A stretch of DNA of 64,000 nucleotides from Macrobrachium rosenbergii (lineage: Eukaryota > Arthropoda > Malacostraca > Decapoda > Palaemonidae): contig NC_089753.1 of assembly GCF_040412425.1 (NCBI RefSeq), forward strand, positions 35,752,413 through 35,816,412, in the 5' to 3' direction. The translations under genes were made by a program, and so were the position numbers. The notes under the pieces were generated by a model, which was not told where the DNA came from, made no database searches, and saw nothing but the letters and a program-made list of their open reading frames with translations. This document shows, piece after piece, positions 59,801-64,000 of the stretch (positions are counted from its first letter, which is position 1; each line of letters opens with the position of its first letter).

Positions 59801-61114
59801 TAATCAGACAAAACTATTTTTCCTCCATTGCAGGCTTCCCAGTCCATCGCTTCCATCTTTCGAATTACTGCAAGATGTTCTGGTCACTGGGCTTATCATA
59901 GGCGTCGTGGGCTACACGTCTTCCTTCTCCATGGCAAAGATATTTAGCAAGAGACACGGATACACCATAGACGGCACGCAGGAGTTTTATGCCCATGTAA
60001 TTATATAGTGTGAGGTCAATAGTTTCGTTTACCATTGTTTTACGTTCTGTAACGCTACTGAGCAGTGGAGTCATCTGTAAAATTCTAATTCGCATTAGGG
60101 GAGATTAAGTTTTAAATTCACAATTCATATTACTGTATGCAATTTTTGTAACCTTATTTACACAACTGAAAGTTAGCTTTGAAAAATCATAGGGTAACAC
60201 CACTGCACTTTTGACAGTCCAGCCTACCAGCACTACACAGTCATTTGCAACAGTCAGCTACAGCGCCGCTTTACAATCACTAACAAAACCAATAAACTTG
60301 CTGTATAGTCACTCTTAAACCAACAGTCACTACTAAACCATTTTACGGTCCCACCACAAAACATGGTTTGCAACCACTGTAGAGCTACAAAATAAATGCT
60401 TTAACTCAGTACAAATCAAAGACGAAACGTGACTCAAACAAACATATAATTATATCCATATACTGAACGTACATTTATTCATAACAGTTGCTGTTTCAAC
60501 TCTTCACATTGCACAAACACACTCAGGCATTCTTGAAATCAACCATTCCTCTTCGCTCGCCCACCACAGGGTGCCAGCAACGTGTTCGGATCTTTCTTCT
60601 CCTGCGGTCCCATCGCAGCCTCGCTCTCTCGATCGCTGATTCAAGAAGCAGTTGGAAGCGTGACTCTGCTGACGGCGTTCATCTCGTGCGTCTTCATTCT
60701 CCTCATCCTCCTCTTCATAGGGCCGCTCTTCGAGACGCTGCCCAATGTAAGTAATGTAAATGAGTCTACTTACTTGTTGGCGTCTCATTACCATCACCAG
60801 AAGTTTATTAAAGTCTGTTAAAAGTTCACTGGAATTGATTTTTGGGGTCAGGTTGCTTTTACGGTTCGACAGGTGGCAAGAGAATTTATTTCATAATGGC
60901 ACCTGGCATTCGCTGGGTGTCGCACATAAAATTTACGTCTCCACGAATGTTTATCACCTTTATATGCGAAGTGACGTGAGAAGTCAGAATACCTCCATTC
61001 AAGGTCTGAATAGAGAGAAATGGATGATGTTTACGGATGATACATTTTGACTGATGAAGGTAAAGAGAAACTGCATACTAATAAAAGAATCTTATTATAT
61101 AATATATTATCTTT

Positions 61115-61180
<66 letters not shown>

Positions 61181-61287
61181 TTATATATACATATATATAT
61201 AATTATATACATTATATACATATATATATAATTTAGTATATATATATATTTATATACATACGGTATATATATACACACATGTATATG

Positions 61288-61332
<45 letters not shown>

Positions 61333-62665
61333 ATGTATAAAGATATAATATATAATAAGATTCTTTTAATAGTATGCAGTTTCTCTTTACTTTCATCAGT
61401 CAAACTGCATCATCCGTAAACATCATCCATTTCACTCTACTCAGACCTCGAACGGAGGTTTTCTGACTTCTCACGTCACTTCGCATACAATGACAAATAT
61501 TCGTGAAGACGTAACTTCTATATGCATGTGTGTGCATAAAGTGCAGTCGACTGGAATTCACCGCTTGAACCTGAAATTTCAGTGCGTGCTCTCCTCCATC
61601 ATCGTGGTCTCCCTCAAGGGGCTGTTCCTGCAGATGAAGGAGCTCAAGACGCTGTGGGCGCTCTCGCGCTCCGACGCCTTCATCTGGCTGGCCACCTTCG
61701 GCGGCTCCGTCATCCTTGACATCGACTACGGCCTCCTGGTGGGCGTCTTAGCCTCCATGCTGGTCCTACTTCTCAAATCCCAAAGGCCCACCACGGCCTG
61801 TCTCGGGCAGATACCGAACACTGATCTGTATCTGGACGTCTCCTTGTATCCACAGGTACGTAATCTGCCCTAAATTGGAAGACTGCAGTGTCTGCGAAAA
61901 TACAAAACTGAGAAAAGTGGTAGGTACTGCAGTTTTCCCTTGCCTTAATACTGATTTTGCAGATGCTACCAATGGGACCCCGTAAATACTCGTGAAAAGC
62001 TTTGAAGAATGATTCTGAAACTGCAGTAACTTGTGTATTAGTGTTTCACGAGCCCAATATGTGGCATATCTCAGTTTCGGAAATTTTGCAGATACTAAAG
62101 TTTTCCATTTTAGAGCAGTAATGTACAGTTGACGTAAACGCAGAAATTTTGTGTATTATACTTGTTTCATGTGTATTTCATTTTCCCTTGAAGGGGGAGG
62201 TTTTAGAAGAGCTGCCCTTCCATTTCCCATGACAATTAGGGATGGGGATGCTGGCCCCATATACCAATGGAGCCAACAATGGTCAGTGTGAAATGCTTAT
62301 TAGCATAATTTAGTGTGCTAAAACGTTCCTCTCCTCTAGGGAAATTAATTAACCAACAAATAAAAAATATATAAAGCAACAGTTTCAGTTTATCATTAAC
62401 TCTGTGCTTCATTGGTACAAGGCGAACATAATAAGTCAGAATCTACCATTTACAAATTATCCTTCCTTTTGAAAGCTATGCAGTCACATTATTTATTATA
62501 TCTTCATAAATCTCCATAAAACACATTAGCACAGAGAGTCCTTTTTGGTAGTAGAATCTGCCTTCCAATTTCCCCACCTTTTCCATTTGGTCTCTCTCGC
62601 TACCTGGATGTCCAACCTGTTAATCTTTCCCTCGCTATAATTTTCACCCTTCATTTATGAACAAA

Positions 62666-62723
<58 letters not shown>

Positions 62724-64000
62724 GTTCAACCAGACCACTAAGCTGATTAACAGCTCTCATAGGGCTGGTCTGAAGGATTTAAATGAAATGGAGTACCAGG
62801 TCGAAGCCATAGGCTAAGCACTGGGACTAAATCACGAAAATGAATAATGAAATTTTTAAAATAAATAAGCAAAAAGGTATATGCTTCCACACTAGAACGC
62901 ACGCACACATTAATTACATTTACTCAAGTTTCCAACTGCACAATACAAAAAAATAAATAAAACTCAGTAATGATAAAATTAGAATAACTTTATATTTTTA
63001 AAATTCGTATTTTTTTTAGCTGCCCCGTGGGCAGGATCAACCCTGTAAGAGCTAAGAAATGTGACCCAGTGGTATAGGGTGACATGATTTCAGTATAACA
63101 TTGATACTCTTTCCAGGCCGTGACTCTGCCAGGGATTCGAATCTTCAAGTTCTGCGGTTCGTTGCACTTCGCCAACGCCTTCTCCTTCAAGGAGAAGTTT
63201 TTCAGGAAGACTGGGCTCGAATGGGTGCTTTCGGACGCCTCTAAAAAGGATTCGAACGCGGCTTCCATTAAAGATTCAAACGCGCCTTCTGCTGAGGATT
63301 CGAACTCGTCGTCTGTTGCTAAGAATTCGAACGGGCCTGCTACAGATTCGAACGCGCGTTCCACACAGGATTCGAACGCGTTGGTAAGGGATGCGAACAC
63401 ATCTGCAAAGGATTCTAACGCAGTTTCTGTGCAGAATACGAACGCGATTGCCGTAGAGACTGAGGACGTGTCTTCTGACGTAGAAATTAATAACGATATA
63501 AAGGTAATGAATATGCTTAATGCTGTCATTTTTTTAGGCTTTTAAGAATGTTATACTGATATAAATCAGCTATGAGAATTTCGCTGTTCAACCAATAATT
63601 TTATGTAAGATGTATATGGAAGATTAAATGAAAGTTTGAAAAGATTTTTCTGAAGAGAATATAATCATCTTGGTACACATTGTAAATAGTAAGCACATTC
63701 AACAACACTCTCAGCAAACCGATCATTTGTGAACGCCCTCAGACCCAATTTCGAAAAAAAGAACGTCAAAAACAAAAACAAAAAACAAAAAATAAATAAA
63801 AAAAATACCGAAAACAGAATAAGAAACACGAAACAAAAATGATAGCGAGACAAACCTAATTAAAAAAGACAACACTAAATAAAAGACCCCGTTTCAATTT
63901 TCGTTCCCAGAAATCAGGACACCCTAACATCACCCAAGAAAACGACTGTAGTACCAGGCCAGGGCAGGTAACGGCGGAGGAAGCGAAGGCCATTGGCGTT
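51804..64000 (+). CDS. SLC26/SulP-family anion transporter (partial at both ends)
   Basis: SLC26 proteins are membrane anion exchangers or channels (sulfate, chloride, bicarbonate, oxalate), with a 14-helix membrane domain and a cytoplasmic STAS domain. Exons: 51804-51986, 52661-52771, 53741-53913, 55668-55838, 57032-57136, 58943-59076, 59834-59996, 60570-60746, 61583-61855, 63117-63503 and 63911-64000 (cut). All join in frame. Seen motifs are [12 protein letters not shown] before the membrane, [20 protein letters not shown], the SulP signature [68 protein letters not shown], and [12 protein letters not shown], whose Arg aligns with the anion-site Arg of prestin. The STAS start [16 protein letters not shown] follows. 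It looks closest to animal SLC26A5/A6-type proteins; the paralogue is not assigned. The exon with the start codon was not found. Confidence 0.94.
52661..52771 (+). CDS. SLC26 exon 2, SulP signature
   Basis: The acceptor is TTCACACAG and the donor is GTAAGT. The exon encodes [20 protein letters not shown], then [17 protein letters not shown]. The last 34 bases of the exon are the founder unit of the tandem array that fills the start of the next intron. Confidence 0.94.
52738..53480 (+). repeat. 38-bp minisatellite made of an exon end plus its splice donor
   Basis: The unit is the last 34 nt of exon 2 (GTTTTCTTGGGAACTTCAAG, then TCACATCTCAATGG) plus GTAA. About 18 donor-bearing units follow one another at a 38-bp period from 52738 to about 53380, with degenerate units up to 53480. 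Most keep GGGTAAGTTTT, so the array is a row of consensus 5' splice sites. Confidence 0.95.
53741..53913 (+). CDS. SLC26 exon 3
   Basis: The acceptor is TTTTTCCTGCAG and the donor is GTGAGC. The exon encodes [19 protein letters not shown], a hydrophilic loop rich in His, Pro and Thr, and [11 protein letters not shown], the start of a membrane helix. The phases match both neighbours. Confidence 0.93.
53958..54455 (+). mobile_element. Inverted-repeat element, family 3 (copy 2, duplicated core)
   Basis: It carries the family blocks CTGTCCGTCCGCAC, TTAAAAACTACTGAGGCTAG and GAGGGCTGCAACTTGGTATG. The central hairpin is present twice in tandem, at about 54008-54145 and 54148-54285. The tail has GGGCCGCGGCTGAGAGTTTC and ends at GCCGTACAGAACTGCGC. 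Confidence 0.8.
55017..55340 (+). repeat. Short interspersed repeat, family 2, full-length
   Basis: The copy runs from CCCCGTAGGAATTGGTAGTG through GCGGTGCACTGTAGGCATTG, GCAACCCCTTTCGTTCC, CTGTTACACCTTTCAAACC and CTTTGGCCTAAATTCTATAT to an AATTC-rich tail (TTCAATTCAATTCAATTC). Confidence 0.85.
55397..55448 (+). repeat. (TA)n(TG)n microsatellite
   Basis: About 11 TA units are followed by about 13 TG units. Confidence 0.95.
55668..55838 (+). CDS. SLC26 exon 4
   Basis: The acceptor is ACAATTCCAG and the donor is GTGAGT; both phases are 0. The exon encodes [20 protein letters not shown] and [19 protein letters not shown], the conserved stretch SDPLVRGFTTAAAVHVxxSQ of the family, then [11 protein letters not shown]. 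Confidence 0.95.
55888..56180 (+). repeat. Retroelement 3'-tail repeat ending in (AAT)n
   Basis: It matches the block at 8.96-9.30 kb in order and ends CCATATGAATAGGGTTCATC, then TTCAGAATAATAATAATA. The (AAT)n tail is about 16 units long. Confidence 0.6.
56397..56941 (+). repeat. Higher-order array of five (GA)n tracts
   Basis: Five (GA)n tracts (56397-56475, 56547-56577, 56653-56717, 56792-56850, 56926-56941) are separated by four nearly identical spacers of about 75 bp. The spacers contain CCTATCATAGAAATGAAATA and AAAATTATGACTGA. The whole unit of spacer plus GA tract has been duplicated, with GA length varying from 16 to 79 bp. Confidence 0.9.
57032..57136 (+). CDS. SLC26 exon 5
   Basis: The acceptor is CCCTCCCGCAG and the donor is GTAAGT; both phases are 0. 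The exon encodes [20 protein letters not shown] and [15 protein letters not shown], a membrane helix. Confidence 0.94.
57261..57521 (-). mobile_element. tRNA-derived SINE (family 1), full-length, reverse
   Basis: On the - strand the head reads GGGGTGGGTGGCGCTCTCGG, then CTAGCACGCTGTTGGCCCAG and a B-box-like GCGTTCGACTCTC. The same body as the copies at 9.8 and 17.4 kb follows, ending at TAAGATATACT. Confidence 0.87.
58237..58622 (+). mobile_element. Inverted-repeat element, family 3 (copy 3, most complete)
   Basis: It starts AGTTTTCTGTAAAAGAAAAT and ends CTGTACAGAAAACTTGATTG, then GCGCCGAAGAAACTTCGGCG. The internal hairpin pairs GGGCAAGAGGGCTGCAAATT with its complement near 58380-58400. Second-half motifs include CGGGCCGCGGCTCATACAGC and TTTTCGGTGGTCTTGATTAT. 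There is no coding capacity. Confidence 0.82.
58943..59076 (+). CDS. SLC26 exon 6
   Basis: The acceptor is TCTCCATCTGCAG and the donor is GTAAGC. The exon encodes [20 protein letters not shown], then [20 protein letters not shown] and EVPTG. It leaves in phase 2. Confidence 0.94.
59834..59996 (+). CDS. SLC26 exon 7
   Basis: The acceptor is CCATTGCAG and the donor is GTAATT. The exon encodes [20 protein letters not shown] and [20 protein letters not shown], then [14 protein letters not shown]. The segment S.SMAKxFAxKHGYxxDGNQE is a family hallmark. Confidence 0.95.
60570..60746 (+). CDS. SLC26 exon 8, anion-binding region
   Basis: The acceptor is CCCACCACAG and the donor is GTAAGT. The exon encodes [20 protein letters not shown], then [20 protein letters not shown] and a long hydrophobic helix. 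The SLSRSLIQE element holds the Arg at the anion site of prestin and other SLC26 structures. Confidence 0.95.
60933..61514. repeat. Large hairpin with 180-bp arms in SLC26 intron 8
   Basis: The left arm 60933-61120 and right arm 61333-61514 are reverse complements with about 90 per cent identity by eye. Shared blocks include GCGAAGTGACGTGAGAAGTC, ATGGATGATGTTTACGGATG and GTAAAGAGAAACTGCATACT. The 210-bp loop is almost pure TA repeats. The right arm ends about 70 bp before exon 9. Confidence 0.9.
61583..61855 (+). CDS. SLC26 exon 9, last membrane helices and linker to STAS
   Basis: The acceptor is CTGAAATTTCAG and the donor is GTACGT; both phases are 0. The exon encodes [20 protein letters not shown], then [34 protein letters not shown] and the first STAS segment [18 protein letters not shown]. 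It is GC-richer than the neighbouring introns. Confidence 0.95.
62666..62722 (+). repeat. (TTA)n microsatellite
   Basis: About 18 TTA units lie directly next to a reverse SINE fragment. Confidence 0.95.
62723..62782 (-). mobile_element. SINE (family 1) 3'-end fragment
   Basis: On the - strand it holds only the last 60 bp of the SINE, including AGCTGTTAATCAGCTTAGTG, next to a (TTA)n tract. Confidence 0.7.
63117..63503 (+). CDS. SLC26 exon 10, STAS start with a DSNA repeat insert
   Basis: The acceptor is CTCTTTCCAG and the donor is GTAATG; both phases are 0. The first part [20 protein letters not shown] and [18 protein letters not shown] is the conserved STAS beta strands and helix. The rest is the variable STAS loop, here built of about nine degenerate 7-8 residue units around KDSNA (KDSNAAS, KDSNAPS, EDSNSSS, QDSNAL, KDSNAVS). 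An acidic end [14 protein letters not shown] follows. Confidence 0.92.
63911..64000 (+). CDS. SLC26 exon 11, cut by the window edge
   Basis: The acceptor is TTTTCGTTCCCAG. The frame [20 protein letters not shown] stays open to the window end in the phase required. A possible donor (CAG|GTAACG) at 63965-63973 would make it a short exon; both readings are possible. The second half of STAS must lie to the right. Confidence 0.65.

Noticed and set aside
62990..63529. 179-codon - strand open frame with repeated FES/FESLMEA-like units
   Set aside because: It is the antisense shadow of SLC26 exon 10. Its repeats mirror the coding DSNA units, while the + strand has correct splice sites and STAS homology.

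Overview
This window is animal nuclear DNA. Split genes with GT-AG introns, dense microsatellites and many short interspersed repeats point to a decapod crustacean, most likely a caridean (palaemonid-type) shrimp. The organism call rests on two things: the CDK1 C-terminus reads like decapod cdc2 as I remember it, and the repeat families resemble ones I associate with decapods. No database search was run.

Three protein-coding genes are recognisable. (1) The 3' part of a cyclin-dependent kinase 1 (cdc2) gene lies on the + strand at 2454-10583. It has three coding exons for the C-lobe and a 7.4-kb last intron filled with old mobile elements. (2) A complete or nearly complete male-specific-lethal-1 (MSL1) gene lies on the - strand from about 37118 down to 16041. 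Its exons encode an N-terminal coiled coil, a long SPxSKxx heptad array and a C-terminal PEHE domain. It is convergent with cdk1. (3) A SLC26/SulP anion transporter lies on the + strand from 51804 to the window edge. Ten full coding exons and one partial exon cover the membrane domain and the start of the STAS domain. It is divergent from msl1; its first coding exon was not found and its 3' end lies beyond the window.

The rest is introns and intergenic DNA. It holds a decayed non-LTR retrotransposon (1.25-2.42 kb), DIRS-like remnants (4.5-6.6 and 11.6-13.9 kb), a tRNA-derived SINE (four copies), a second short repeat family (seven copies), and several inverted-repeat elements (pogo-like with TA target sites, hAT-like, and a three-copy family at 49.6, 54.0 and 58.2 kb). 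There are also long hairpins, (GA)n, (TA)n and (AAT)n tracts, and a 3.3-kb tandem array at 42.1-45.4 kb.

The most unusual observation is at the exon 2/intron 2 border of the SLC26 gene. The last 34 exonic bases plus the first intronic bases have been amplified into about 18 tandem 38-bp units, so nearly every unit carries an intact consensus 5' splice site. Other points worth a second look are a GC-AG intron in the same gene, repeat-expanded loops in the MSL1 and SLC26 proteins, an apparent one-base frameshift in MSL1 exon 1, a 35-bp array in which most units carry TGTTTACGTCA, and a hairpin with 180-bp arms just before SLC26 exon 9.
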